Assembly (NCBI GenBank): GCA_000434995.1
Contig: FR895327.1
Coordinates: forward strand, 103,779-135,682
Reading direction: 5' to 3'
DNA: 31,904 bases
Source of the DNA: Firmicutes bacterium CAG:341
GTDB taxonomy: Bacteria > Bacillota > Clostridia > Oscillospirales > Acutalibacteraceae
Position numbers and translations under genes: made by a program. Shown here one piece after another: positions 7,373 to 16,065 of this stretch; positions within the stretch are counted from its first letter, which is position 1, and the number at the start of each line of letters is the position of its first letter. The notes beneath the pieces were generated by a model that did no database searches, was not told the DNA's origin, and saw nothing but the letters and a program-made list of their open reading frames with translations.

Positions 7373-7777
7373 TTATTCGGCGTTATTTTCCTGTGCTGTT
7401 TCTTCCTTATTTTCAGGCTTAAGAAGCTCTGTAACTTTATCAACAAGTTCAGGAATCATAGCAATTGCACGGTCAGCAGATGAAGTGTAATTGTTAATCT
7501 GCATCATTCTGCACTTGCCGTTTTCAATAACAATGAATGCAACAGGAGTAATGGTGATACCACCACCGCCACCACCGCCGAAAAGCTCTTGATTCTGCTT
7601 TGACGGAAGGTCAGTGCCGCCGGAAGTAAATCCGTATGAAACCTTGGAAACAGGAATAAGAGTAGTTGAACCTGTTACCATAGGCTCGCCGATAATAGTT
7701 GAAACATCAACCATTTGGCGCATTTTTTCAAGAGTATTTTCCATTATTTTGTTTACCGGAGTTTCCTTCATAATCAT
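7373..7777 (-). CDS. gerW: GerW/YtfJ family spore germination protein
   Basis: A 134-residue protein of the YtfJ/GerW family, in B. subtilis needed for germination through the GerA-type receptor response. It shows the family core (TIIGEPMVTGSTTLIPVSKVSYGF), then a run of seven glycines at 67-73 preceding ITITPVAFIVI, and an acidic, Glu-rich tail. Its ATGA start overlaps the stop of the DUF2953 gene by 4 nt. The same pair (ytfI-ytfJ) occurs in B. subtilis, which supports both calls. AAAGGGG provides the ribosome site. It is soluble, with no signal peptide seen. Its presence suggests the organism belongs to a spore-forming lineage. Confidence 0.92.
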   Translation of the reverse strand: MIMKETPVNKIMENTLEKMRQMVDVSTIIGEPMVTGSTTLIPVSKVSYGFTSGGTDLPSKQNQELFGGGGGGGITITPVAFIVIENGKCRMMQINNYTSSADRAIAMIPELVDKVTELLKPENKEETAQENNAE

Positions 7778-8562
7778 TTATCCCCTTTAATAGATTTTTT
7801 ATTTTTTATTAAATTTCTTATAAATATTATACCGGCTTTTATACCGACTTTTAAAATAAGCTTTACATTTATACTAGCAATAAGCTGAAATTCAAATTCA
7901 GTCCTGTCCGCTATAAAATCAGGTTGAATATAATCATCATAATTATCAACCTTCATACCATTTAAAATAATACCTTTAAGCGGATAGTAATACTTGCAAA
8001 GCGTACCATATGCACGCGCTATAAGGTCTGCATCACCGCCGCCTACTAATATCATAACATAAAGTGAGTAAATATGTAAACCCCTAAATAAAGTTAAAAC
8101 GGCATTATTTGCGGTTTCTGCAAGATTTGTAAATAAATCGAGCATACCTACAATGCCCTGGGTATCCCACAAATTTTTTATAGGATTCGCTTTTGCAGGC
8201 TTTTCCTGCGGGGTGGCAGTTGTTTCATTTTCCTTCGCCTGCTCCTCGGTTTCAAGTGACCTTTCCTCAGCTTCAACAGCAGCTTCTGCCACTTTTTCAG
8301 GTGTGCTTTCTTTCTTTTTGCTTTTGCTGCCTTTCTTACTTTTCTTTTTCTCGTCGCTTTCTTTTGCTACCTGCTCTGCCTTTTTTTCAGGAAAGAGTAT
8401 AAAAGAAAGTATTTTTGAAAGAACAATATCTTTTTCAATAAAAAGAATTTGCACTTTAGTGTGCCAACCTTTATCGTAAACTAAAGTAATAGTTGCCGAC
8501 AGGGACAAAACAGCAATAATTATCACTGCCAGCACAGCAACAATAATTAAAAATACTTTCAT
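7774..8562 (-). CDS. DUF2953 domain-containing membrane protein (YtfI-like)
   Basis: A 262-residue protein with one N-terminal membrane anchor (about 3-25), a following strand-rich stretch (TITLVYDKGWHTKVQILF), a long highly charged low-complexity linker (about 65-130, Lys then Glu/Ala-rich), and a C-terminal region matching the DUF2953 pattern, including LYVMILVGGGDADLIARAYG and a GxKAGIIFIRNLIK tail. In B. subtilis the DUF2953 protein YtfI is encoded next to YtfJ/GerW, as here, and a partnership in the spore is likely but unproven. The charged linker looks longer than the family core requires. Its start overlaps the scpB stop by one base (TAATG). No enzymatic motif is visible. Confidence 0.82.
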   Translation of the reverse strand: MKVFLIIVAVLAVIIIAVLSLSATITLVYDKGWHTKVQILFIEKDIVLSKILSFILFPEKKAEQVAKESDEKKKSKKGSKSKKKESTPEKVAEAAVEAEERSLETEEQAKENETTATPQEKPAKANPIKNLWDTQGIVGMLDLFTNLAETANNAVLTLFRGLHIYSLYVMILVGGGDADLIARAYGTLCKYYYPLKGIILNGMKVDNYDDYIQPDFIADRTEFEFQLIASINVKLILKVGIKAGIIFIRNLIKNKKSIKGDK

Positions 8563-9179
8563 TATTCTTCGTCCCCCACTTCCAAAATTTCAGCCTCGGG
8601 TATATCAGATGTTTCATCATTATCATCTTCAAAAAGTGAAGTTTGCGAATCATCCTTTTTTTCTTCCTCAGGTAAATCAGGTAAATCATCAAGGCTGTTT
8701 AAAGAAAAGCAACGCAAAAATCTATCGGTAGTACCATAAACAAGAGGTCTGCCGGGCAAGTCAAGCCTTCCCTTTTCTTCAATCAAACCTTTTTGAATAA
8801 GATTTGAAACAGGACCTGAACAATCAACACCACGGATTTGCTCAATAAACGAGCGTGTTACGGTTTTATTATAAGCCACAATAGCAAGCACCTCAAAAGC
8901 CGCTTGGCTTAAAGGAGTATTCTTTTTTATTTCAAGCAGACCCCTAACCTCATCTGCGTACTCTTCCCTTGTACAAAGCTGATATTTTCCGTCTACACGA
9001 ATAAGCCTTAAACCTCGGTTATTTTCATCATACATTGCTTCAAGGTGACCGAGCATTTTTATTACATTTTCAACATCTACATCAAGTACTTCTGCGAGTT
9101 TTCCCGGTTCAACAGGATCGCCCGCAGCAAAAAGCATCGCTTCAAGTGATGCCATAATATTATTACTGCTCAATATCAT
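8562..9179 (-). CDS. scpB: Segregation and condensation protein B
   Basis: The 205-residue kleisin-associated winged-helix subunit of the SMC-ScpAB condensin complex, which compacts and resolves replicated origins. Winged-helix features seen include LEAMLFAAGDPV, LSQAAFEVLAIVAYNKTVTR and IEQIRGVDCSGPVSNLIQKGLI followed by LPGRPLVYGTT, all ScpB signatures. The C-terminal tail after about 165 is acidic. The start overlaps the end of scpA by 17 nt. ATG at 9179 and an internal ATG at 9155 are both possible, and the first is nearer a GAGGTGA site. Paired with scpA as in most Firmicutes. Confidence 0.96.
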   Translation of the reverse strand: MILSSNNIMASLEAMLFAAGDPVEPGKLAEVLDVDVENVIKMLGHLEAMYDENNRGLRLIRVDGKYQLCTREEYADEVRGLLEIKKNTPLSQAAFEVLAIVAYNKTVTRSFIEQIRGVDCSGPVSNLIQKGLIEEKGRLDLPGRPLVYGTTDRFLRCFSLNSLDDLPDLPEEEKKDDSQTSLFEDDNDETSDIPEAEILEVGDEE

Positions 9180-9885
9180 TCACCTCGCCAGTCATTTGTA
9201 CTAAAGGATTATCCATTTCACCCTCAATTGTAATTTTCTTGGTTTTCGCAAGTTCAAGCACCGCAAGAAATGTGGCAACCATATCGCTCTTGGTCTGTGC
9301 ATCGGCAAAAAGACTTAAAAATTTAATCTTCTTTCCGCCGAAAAGTTTTTTCATAACAGTTCCGACTTTAGATGCAACCGCAACAAACTTTTTAGCAACA
9401 ATAACTTTAAACGAATCAAGCGGAGGCGGCAACTTGCGTCTTCCGCGCCCGGCGGCATTTATATAAGCATTAAGCAGCTCTTCACCCTCGTGAAAACGCT
9501 CATAATCATAATTGATATGCCCCTCTTCAGGCTGGCGAACAAATCTGTTAAATCCGTCTGTCTGCTTGGCAAGCTTACCCGCCATTATTTTGCAATCCTG
9601 ATATTCAATAAGTTCGCCTGTAAGTTCTTTTTTAAGAATTTCGGCTTCTTCGTGCCTTGGCAAAAGTGAAACTGTTTTAATATATATCAATCTTGCCGCC
9701 ATTTCAAGAAATTCACCGGCAATATCAAAGTCCTGTTCCTGCATCTGCCTGACATAATCAAGATACTGATTTACGAGTTGAACAATCGGTATATCGTTAA
9801 TATTCAATTTGTGCTTTGATATTAGATGTAAAAGCAAGTCCATAGGGCCTTCAAATACATCAATTTTATAACTTAGCTGTTCCAT
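9163..9885 (-). CDS. scpA: Segregation and condensation protein A (kleisin)
   Basis: The 240-residue kleisin that bridges SMC heads and binds ScpB. The N-terminal signature YKIDVFEGPMDLLLHLI and the IVQLVNQYLDYV helix contact the SMC neck, and AARLIYIKTVSLLP continues the N-terminal domain. The C-terminal winged helix includes MVATFLAVLELAKTKKITIEG. Length matches the family (about 240-260). A GAGGTAAT ribosome site precedes ATG, 2 nt after the stop of the M50 protease gene, so expression is coupled. Confidence 0.96.
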   Translation of the reverse strand: MEQLSYKIDVFEGPMDLLLHLISKHKLNINDIPIVQLVNQYLDYVRQMQEQDFDIAGEFLEMAARLIYIKTVSLLPRHEEAEILKKELTGELIEYQDCKIMAGKLAKQTDGFNRFVRQPEEGHINYDYERFHEGEELLNAYINAAGRGRRKLPPPLDSFKVIVAKKFVAVASKVGTVMKKLFGGKKIKFLSLFADAQTKSDMVATFLAVLELAKTKKITIEGEMDNPLVQMTGEVNDIEQ

Positions 9886-9887
9886 TA

Positions 9888-10571
9888 TTACCTCGCTAAA
9901 AGAGCAAACAATAATTTAGGTATAATACCGACTATATTCATAAGAGCATTTGAAAGCAAAGAAATAGGAGTATCTAATACACCTGTAAAAAGAGCAATCA
10001 TAAGCCCAATCATAATATATCTTTCATATTGCATATATTTAAAATATTTATCATCCGGCAAAACTGCAAGAAGCACCCTTGAACCGTCAAGCGGCGGAAT
10101 AGGAATTAAATTAAATACTGCAAGGGTAACATTTACACTGGCAGAAAAATAAAAGAAATATGCAATAGCATATAAGACCGTATTACTTAATCCAACTGTA
10201 TATTCAATACCATAATAGAAAAAGAGCGAAATAAAGCTCATTAAAAGATTTGAAACAGGGCCTGCAAGTGCAGTTAACGCCATACCCTTTTTCGGATTTT
10301 TAAAATTATTAGGGTTAATCGGAACAGGATTTGCGTAACCGATACCAAAAAGAAAAATCATTATAGTACCGATTGGATTAAGATGTGCAAACGGATTAAA
10401 TGTTAATCTGCCCTGATTACGCGCAGTATGGTCGCCAAGCTTATCAGCCATTAAACCGTGTGCAAGTTCATGAATAGGCAAACAGCAAAATACAACAAAG
10501 CAACGCGATAATATCGCAATAATTGCTTCTATATAATTACCTGTTCTTAAATATGAAAGAATGGAAAGCAT
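9888..10571 (-). CDS. Site-2 protease family membrane metalloprotease (M50)
   Basis: A 227-residue polytopic membrane protein of the short M50B (YwhC-like) type. The zinc-binding HELAH (34-38) is in the first long helix. NPFAHLNPIGT follows at 59-69, and the third ligand region is NLIPIPPLDG with Asp162. About five to six membrane segments are visible. No PDZ domain is present, as in the small family members found next to scpA in many Clostridia. The substrate is unknown; its usual genomic neighbour role with ScpAB is conserved but not explained. AAGGATGA precedes the ATG, and 24 nt separate it from prmC. Confidence 0.92.
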   Translation of the reverse strand: MLSILSYLRTGNYIEAIIAILSRCFVVFCCLPIHELAHGLMADKLGDHTARNQGRLTFNPFAHLNPIGTIMIFLFGIGYANPVPINPNNFKNPKKGMALTALAGPVSNLLMSFISLFFYYGIEYTVGLSNTVLYAIAYFFYFSASVNVTLAVFNLIPIPPLDGSRVLLAVLPDDKYFKYMQYERYIMIGLMIALFTGVLDTPISLLSNALMNIVGIIPKLLFALLAR

Positions 10572-10595
10572 ATAATCATCCTTAATAAATAATAG

Positions 10596-11423
10596 TTATT
10601 TTTTATCAGCTGAAACGATACGGTCGTTACCGTATAAATCTTTAATTACACTTATATTTTCAAATTCATAAAGAACATTGAAAATTGACTCACCCTGCTC
10701 ATTTCCGATTTCAAGAAAGAGCTTACCTTTATCATTCAGCTTAGAATACCAATTATCGTTGATTACACGATAAAAGTCAAGTCCGTCTTTTCCGCCGTCA
10801 AGTGCCATTAAGGGTTCATTTTTAACTTCAGATTGAAGATTCGCAAGTTCATCTTGCCTGATATACGGCGGATTTGAAATAATGACATCTGCATTTTCTA
10901 AAAAGTCAAACTCTTTAATATTGCATATATCACCTTGCAAAACTTTTACATTTTTAATTTTATCGGCATTTTTTTTGAGATAAAAAAGTGCGTCATCACT
11001 TTTTTCAATTAAATAAACAAACGCATTACTGCATTTTTTTGCAATGCTGATGCCTATACATCCACTGCCGCTGCAAAGGTCATAAACAACACACTTACCC
11101 AGAGTTTTTATATAATCAATTGCTTTTTCAACAAGTTCTTCTGTTTCAGGCCTTGGAATGAGCACACCTTCACCGACATAAAATTCGCTTTCATAAAAAT
11201 CCCATTTGCCGATTACATACTGCAAAGGTTGCCCCGATTTAAGTTTCCAAAGCATATCTGCAAGCTTTTTGTTTTGAACAAAATCATCTTTATGAGCTTC
11301 GTAATCGCTGTTTTTTATTCCAAGAATTGAGCAAACAGTGCAAAGTGCTTTAAAATCACTTTCGTCAATACCGTTTCGCTCTAAAAAAGCTACTGCGTAG
11401 CTATATGCTTCTTTAAGCGTCAT
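10596..11423 (-). CDS. prmC: Peptide chain release factor N5-glutamine methyltransferase
   Basis: A 275-residue SAM-dependent methyltransferase that modifies the GGQ glutamine of RF1/RF2. An N-terminal helical substrate-recognition domain (1-75) precedes the Rossmann domain. YDLCSGSGCIGIS (114-126) is SAM motif I and ISNPPYI (182-188) is the NPPY signature for glutamine methylation. VLIPRPETEELVEKAI (88-102) is a PrmC hallmark. Length and order are normal. ATG at 11423 overlaps the DUF1385 stop in an ATGA arrangement with GAGGATGA upstream. In Clostridia prmC often follows rpmE-DUF1385 and prfA; rpmE and prfA are not here. Confidence 0.94.
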   Translation of the reverse strand: MTLKEAYSYAVAFLERNGIDESDFKALCTVCSILGIKNSDYEAHKDDFVQNKKLADMLWKLKSGQPLQYVIGKWDFYESEFYVGEGVLIPRPETEELVEKAIDYIKTLGKCVVYDLCSGSGCIGISIAKKCSNAFVYLIEKSDDALFYLKKNADKIKNVKVLQGDICNIKEFDFLENADVIISNPPYIRQDELANLQSEVKNEPLMALDGGKDGLDFYRVINDNWYSKLNDKGKLFLEIGNEQGESIFNVLYEFENISVIKDLYGNDRIVSADKK

Positions 11424-12391
11424 TTAATTTCATCATCCTCGGGATTTTCTGTTATTACCGCTTTGAGCGATTCAATACCAACTTCAATAATATCATCACT
11501 CGGTTCTTTGGTGGTAAGGCGCTGCATCCACAAACCCGGTGCGCTCAAAATTTTAACGAGCAAATTATCATGCCTGCCGGCATATTTTATAAATTCATAC
11601 CCAACACCCATAATAAGGGGTATGAATGCAAGTTTAAGAAACATCCAAAGCACCCTGATTTGCGCAATGGCAGGAAATATTTTAGAAAGTATTGTACTGA
11701 AAATAATGCTGAAAATAAGCATTACAAATATAAATGATGTACCGCAGCGAGGGTGAAAACGACAGCAATTGCGAACATTATCAACCGTAAGTTCCTTACC
11801 GGCTTCATAACAGGCAATAGACTTATGCTCTGCGCCGTGATACATAAAAGTACGCTTAATATCTTTCATTTGGCTGACAATTGCAATATAAATCACAAAA
11901 ATCAATATTTTCATTACACCCTCAATTGTGCCTTGCCAAGGTGTTAATGCGTTTGAGCAAGCACTGTTTAATTTACTGAAAGCAAGTACAGGAAGATAGA
12001 AAAAAATAACAAAAGCAAGAGCAAAACCCAGTACCGTGGCAATGCCCATTATAATATTCATAAACTTATCGCCGAGTTTATCTGTAAGCCACTTTTCAAA
12101 TTTATTCATTTCAACATCTTCAAGGTCTTCCATACCTGAAGCTTCGGCTGAATACATAAGCATTTTATAGCCCAATATCATTGATTCAACAAAATTAACC
12201 ATACCTCTGATAATAGGTAAGCCGAAAAACTTATGCTTATCCCTAATATGAGAAAATTCGTGATGCTTTACAACAATATCGCCGTCGGTTTTACGCACCG
12301 CTGTTGCTATACCGCGTGGGCCTTGCATCATAACACCTTCAATAAGGGCTTGGCCGCCTACTGAAGTTTTATGTATCCTTTTTTCTTCCAT
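11420..12391 (-). CDS. DUF1385 domain-containing membrane protein (YqhQ-like)
   Basis: A 323-residue multi-pass membrane protein. The opening KTSVGGQALIEGVMMQGPRG is the DUF1385 signature, and further conserved stretches are YHGAEHKSIACYEAG and FHPRCGTSFIFVMLIFSI. Four or five membrane segments are evident (about 55-75, 120-145, 165-185, 220-245, 250-270). The frame extends to an ATG at 12433, but the ATG at 12391 has GAAAGG at 9-nt spacing and avoids overlap with the kinase gene, so it is preferred. Its function is not established. Position directly before prmC is a conserved arrangement in Firmicutes. Confidence 0.9.
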   Translation of the reverse strand: MEEKRIHKTSVGGQALIEGVMMQGPRGIATAVRKTDGDIVVKHHEFSHIRDKHKFFGLPIIRGMVNFVESMILGYKMLMYSAEASGMEDLEDVEMNKFEKWLTDKLGDKFMNIIMGIATVLGFALAFVIFFYLPVLAFSKLNSACSNALTPWQGTIEGVMKILIFVIYIAIVSQMKDIKRTFMYHGAEHKSIACYEAGKELTVDNVRNCCRFHPRCGTSFIFVMLIFSIIFSTILSKIFPAIAQIRVLWMFLKLAFIPLIMGVGYEFIKYAGRHDNLLVKILSAPGLWMQRLTTKEPSDDIIEVGIESLKAVITENPEDDEIK

Positions 12392-12404
12392 ACTGATTTG
12401 CCTT

Positions 12405-13949
12405 TCAATTTTTATTGATTTCAACGCCTTCATTTATTTCGGCATCCGCCTGAGTAGCATTTTGCTTCATATCATTAAGCTCATTTTTTGACGGACTGTT
12501 TTCAACAGGAAGATAAATAGTAACCAAAGTACCCTTACCTTCTTTACTGTCGATTTCAAGTTTACCGTGATGAAGATTTACTATTTCATTAGTAACAGCA
12601 AGCCCGATACCCGAGCCTCTGACAGAAACATTTGCTTTATAAAATTTTTCTTTAACATGAGGTAAATCTTCTTTACTTATTCCGCAACCTTGGTCTGCAA
12701 TTGCGATTTTAACAAAATTTTCATTTTCAAGCTTTGTAAACTCAGCTTTAACAAATATCTTACTCGGTGCGCGTGAATATTTAAGCGCGTTATCAAGAAT
12801 ATTCATAAATACTTGTTTAAGCCTGTTTGCGTCTGCATTGGCAACAGCCGGCACTTCGGGAATGCTGTATTTAACCTCAATTCCCTCACGAAGCGCTCTT
12901 TCACGGAAAGTAAATACTGTTTCATCAAGCTCTGCAAACAGATCAGTTTTAGCAAGGCGCAAATTCATTCTGCCGCTTTGAAGGCGTGAAAAGTCAAGAA
13001 GTTCCTCAACGAAACCTTCAAGCCTGCCTGCTTCTTTAACAATTACCTGCAAGCCTTTTCGTGTAAGTTCATCCACAGTATCATCTGTGCTGAGCATAAG
13101 AGTTTCGCCCCAGCCTTTAATAGATGTAAGGGGCGTACGAAGTTCGTGAGATATAGTAGAAATGAAGTCGTTTTTCATTTTATCTGTGGTAGATATTTCT
13201 TCTGCCATAGTATTTATAGAGTCACAAAGATTACCGATTTCATCATCATATTTTTTTTCAATACGAACTGAATAATCGCCCTGAGATATTTTTTTTGTAG
13301 TTTCCGTAATTTCCTGAACCGGAAAAATAATAGAGCGGATAAAGAAAAGGTTAGAAAATATGATAAGTGCAAAAACAATAACAAGCCCAATAAAAACAAG
13401 AAATGTTAAAGTTGCCACCTGCCTGTCAATCTGCTCAAGAGATGATAAAACACGGATAGCACCGACATTATCGCCGTTTGAATCCTTAATAATTCTGCAA
13501 ACGGCCATAACCTTTTCACCATTACTTATTTTGCCTATATATTTGGATTTATTACTATCGCTTGCCAAAGCTTCTTCATAATCAGGCATTTCTTGCTTTT
13601 CAATTGCAAAGCCGCTTGATGATACAACAACTTTTCCGTCATTATCAATTATCCAAGTGGTTGTTTTTTCTTTATAGCTGTAACTGTCTATATACTCTGT
13701 GGCAGATTGCTCAAGTGTATTACCGACATCCAAATTTGCACTGAAATAGCTTACAGCAGTTGATGACGCACCTGAATTAAGTATACTTTCGACATTAGAA
13801 TAATAAGTATTTTTTATTGCAAAGGCTGAAATTATAAAAACGATAATAAAGAATACCACAATAACACCGATGATGTTTATAAGCCACCTCAGTGTTATGC
13901 CCTCAATTTTTGGCAAATGCAATTTTTCTTTAGATATTTTTTTCATCAC
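12405..13949 (-). CDS. HAMP-domain sensor histidine kinase
   Basis: A 514-residue membrane sensor kinase. Layout: a membrane helix at about 21-45; an extracytoplasmic PDC/PAS-like sensor at 46-180 with the strand TTTWIIDNDGKVVVSSS; a second helix at about 181-204; HAMP at 205-257; a dimerisation domain with the phosphorylated His268 in SHELRTPLTS; and an ATPase domain with the N box (FMNILDNALKYS) and the G boxes (DQGCGIS, GSGIGLAV). An acidic tail follows. GTG at 13949 and ATG at 13946 are both usable; AGGAA sits 8 nt before the ATG. The partner regulator is immediately upstream, and the order resembles WalK/ResE/PhoR-type kinases. The signal is unknown; the VCBS lipoprotein upstream could be its sensor partner (inference). 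Confidence 0.95.
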   Translation of the reverse strand: MMKKISKEKLHLPKIEGITLRWLINIIGVIVVFFIIVFIISAFAIKNTYYSNVESILNSGASSTAVSYFSANLDVGNTLEQSATEYIDSYSYKEKTTTWIIDNDGKVVVSSSGFAIEKQEMPDYEEALASDSNKSKYIGKISNGEKVMAVCRIIKDSNGDNVGAIRVLSSLEQIDRQVATLTFLVFIGLVIVFALIIFSNLFFIRSIIFPVQEITETTKKISQGDYSVRIEKKYDDEIGNLCDSINTMAEEISTTDKMKNDFISTISHELRTPLTSIKGWGETLMLSTDDTVDELTRKGLQVIVKEAGRLEGFVEELLDFSRLQSGRMNLRLAKTDLFAELDETVFTFRERALREGIEVKYSIPEVPAVANADANRLKQVFMNILDNALKYSRAPSKIFVKAEFTKLENENFVKIAIADQGCGISKEDLPHVKEKFYKANVSVRGSGIGLAVTNEIVNLHHGKLEIDSKEGKGTLVTIYLPVENSPSKNELNDMKQNATQADAEINEGVEINKN

Positions 13950-13980
13950 TTAAATTCCTGCCGATTAAATACAAAATAAA

Positions 13981-14694
13981 TTACTGGTTATCGGTTATCC
14001 ACTTATAACCGAGCCCCCAAATAGTCACAAGCCTTGTAGGACTTGATGGGTTATCCTCAATTTTCATCCTTAAACGCCTGATATTAACATCAACTATTTT
14101 TTCATCACCGAAATAGTTAGCACCCCAAACAGTTTTTAAAATGTCTGTTCTTGAAAGTGCAGCATTAGGATTTTTAAAGAAATATTCAATGATTTGGAAT
14201 TCAACTTGTGTGAGTTCAATCATTTCACCGTTTTTAGAAAGTGTACGATTGCGCAAATTGAGTTCAAACTCATCAAGAACAATGCTGTCACCGGTAGTAT
14301 CATTCTTTCTGAAACCTCTTGTCATTTCAACTCTTCTGTATACAGCGTCAACCCTTGCCATAAGTTCACTCGGTGAAAACGGTTTAGTTACATAATCATC
14401 CGCACCGTACATAAGGCCTGTAACTTTATCCATTTCCTGCGTTTTTGCGCTAAGCATAATGATACCCAAGTCGCTTGAACGCTTGCGAAGCTCTTTGCAT
14501 ACGGAAAGCCCGTCGAGTTCAGGCATCATAATATCAAGAATCGCAACATCAAAGCCATTTTCATCCTGTGAAAATTTTTCAAGTGCAACAGCACCATTTT
14601 CAGCCTGCTCAACATTGTAGCCGCTACGAGTCAAGTTGATAACTATAAACTCTCTGATGGATTCCTCATCTTCTGCAACGAGTACCTTTTTCAT
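13981..14694 (-). CDS. OmpR/PhoB-family response regulator
   Basis: A 237-residue two-domain regulator. In the receiver domain (1-120) the acidic pocket is AEDEES (7-12), the phospho-acceptor is Asp54 in AILDIMMPELDG, and Lys104 lies in YVTKPF. The winged-helix DNA-binding domain (about 133-235) contains LTQVEFQIIEYFFKNPNAALSR, WGANYFGDEKIVDVNIRRLRMKIE and a typical LVTIWGLGYKW ending. The start follows AGGAGG. It lies between the lipoprotein gene and its histidine kinase with gaps of only 16 and 31 nt, which indicates a single transcript. The regulon is not evident; no clear direct-repeat binding site was recognised upstream of the operon. Confidence 0.96.
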   Translation of the reverse strand: MKKVLVAEDEESIREFIVINLTRSGYNVEQAENGAVALEKFSQDENGFDVAILDIMMPELDGLSVCKELRKRSSDLGIIMLSAKTQEMDKVTGLMYGADDYVTKPFSPSELMARVDAVYRRVEMTRGFRKNDTTGDSIVLDEFELNLRNRTLSKNGEMIELTQVEFQIIEYFFKNPNAALSRTDILKTVWGANYFGDEKIVDVNIRRLRMKIEDNPSSPTRLVTIWGLGYKWITDNQ

Positions 14695-14710
14695 ACATAT
14701 ACCTCCTAAA

Positions 14711-16027
14711 TCAGTATACTTTAATCATATCTCTTAACTTTTTAATGTTTATATCTATACCGGATGAGCTGTCTGCCTTGGCAAGATAAACAAATCCGCT
14801 ATTTTTCATAACTAATGAATAATCCTCATATTTAGGGTCATTTTCGCTGTAACTTGAATTTATAAGGGTTATTATTTCAATTGCCTTTTTATTATTCTTT
14901 TTATTAGTTAATTCAAGCTTTCTCTTTTCGCTGTCATAACTTGCTTTGATTTTTGAAAAATCATCATCACCGACTACAAGAATATAACCGTCACGCTTGC
15001 AAGCAAGTGAATAGCACTTGTGGGACAGCACGGTATTACCGTAACTAACCCAATTTTGAGTTGTAATTTCCGATGCTTGCTTTTTATTAGAAGCATCTTT
15101 TGGAATTTCAATAACTCCGTCGCCGTCAATATCCCTGCAAGTTGTAAGACTTGAACGAACAGTTGATTTAGTTCTGCCGGTAGAATAACTGTAAAAAGGT
15201 GAAATAATGGAATTATAATAATCAGACCAATAAATAAATTCCGTCACCATTGATGAACCGTCACCACAAAGGGCGTCAGCATAAACAGAGGTTCCCTCGT
15301 CAGTTTTTGCGTATTTTATACTTTCATATGAAGTAATTGTACTGTCAAGCCTGGTTTCGCCGATAAGCTCCCTTTTCCCTGTTTCAAACGAATAAAGTTC
15401 CGCCCTCGGATTTTCACTCGAAGTTCCCGTTGCAAAAACAAGGAGGTCCTTTACACCGTCATCGTTAACATCAACACAAATAAAATCACTGCCTGTAATT
15501 GCTTTTGATACAGCTTGAAGTGAATATGCACCGTTATTTTCATTTTGCGAATAAACATTTATTGAGGTACCTGTAAGTTTTGATACAACGCTCCAGCAAA
15601 CGATAATTTCCATTTTACCGTCATTGTTAAAATCGCAAAAATCAACAGAGTTAACATCTGTTGCAGTGCCTTCAATATTTGATACAACACTCCATTTATC
15701 TCCGCTCTTTTTAATTATAGCCATTGAGATAGTGCCGATTTTATTAGAAGGTTCGTAAAACGCAACAGCTTCGCTGATTTTATCCCCGTCAATATCTTTC
15801 AAAATAAAAGATGTTGTATATTTACCCGTTGCCGGAATTTTGATTGAATAACCACCTTTGCAGTATTCATCAACCGCACTTTGAACACCGGCATTATCCC
15901 CGCTCGGAGAAATTGGTGAAATCAAATCATCTATTGAGGAGGAAAGGCGAAAATTATTACAACCGCAAAACAAAAAAGCTACAAGGCATAACATTACTAT
16001 TACTTTAAAACCCTTAAATTTCGGCAT
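14711..16027 (-). CDS. Secreted lipoprotein with VCBS/FG-GAP-like repeats
   Basis: A 438-residue surface lipoprotein. The start ATG at 16027 lies 7 nt after AGGAGG; a GTG at 16033 is too close to that site. A signal peptide of about 20 residues ends in the lipobox LFCGC, so the cysteine is predicted to be acylated and the protein anchored on the outer face of the membrane. At least three calcium-loop-like repeats follow, with the cores DFNNDGKMEI, DVNDDGVKDL and DIDGDGVIEI, typical of FG-GAP/VCBS beta-propeller blades. No enzyme motif was found. It is the first gene of the operon with the response regulator and histidine kinase, so a role in sensing or modulating that kinase is plausible but unproven. 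Confidence 0.85.
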   Translation of the reverse strand: MPKFKGFKVIVMLCLVAFLFCGCNNFRLSSSIDDLISPISPSGDNAGVQSAVDEYCKGGYSIKIPATGKYTTSFILKDIDGDKISEAVAFYEPSNKIGTISMAIIKKSGDKWSVVSNIEGTATDVNSVDFCDFNNDGKMEIIVCWSVVSKLTGTSINVYSQNENNGAYSLQAVSKAITGSDFICVDVNDDGVKDLLVFATGTSSENPRAELYSFETGKRELIGETRLDSTITSYESIKYAKTDEGTSVYADALCGDGSSMVTEFIYWSDYYNSIISPFYSYSTGRTKSTVRSSLTTCRDIDGDGVIEIPKDASNKKQASEITTQNWVSYGNTVLSHKCYSLACKRDGYILVVGDDDFSKIKASYDSEKRKLELTNKKNNKKAIEIITLINSSYSENDPKYEDYSLVMKNSGFVYLAKADSSSGIDINIKKLRDMIKVY

Positions 16028-16059
16028 ACGCACTCCTCCTTATAAAATAAATTTATAAT

Positions 16060-16065
16060 ATTATA
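16060..16065 (-). promoter_or_regulatory. Possible -10 box of the lipoprotein/two-component operon
   Basis: A perfect TATAAT on the minus strand lies about 30 nt upstream of the lipoprotein start. The corresponding -35 (TTTATT-like at 17 bp) is poor, so an activator may be needed or the real promoter may differ. The 174-nt gap 16034-16207 otherwise holds the terminator below and AT-rich sequence. Confidence 0.4.

Noticed and set aside
7339..7446. Longer start for the carboxypeptidase at 7446
   Set aside because: It would overlap gerW by 74 nt and place about 36 non-signal-like residues before a clear signal peptide.
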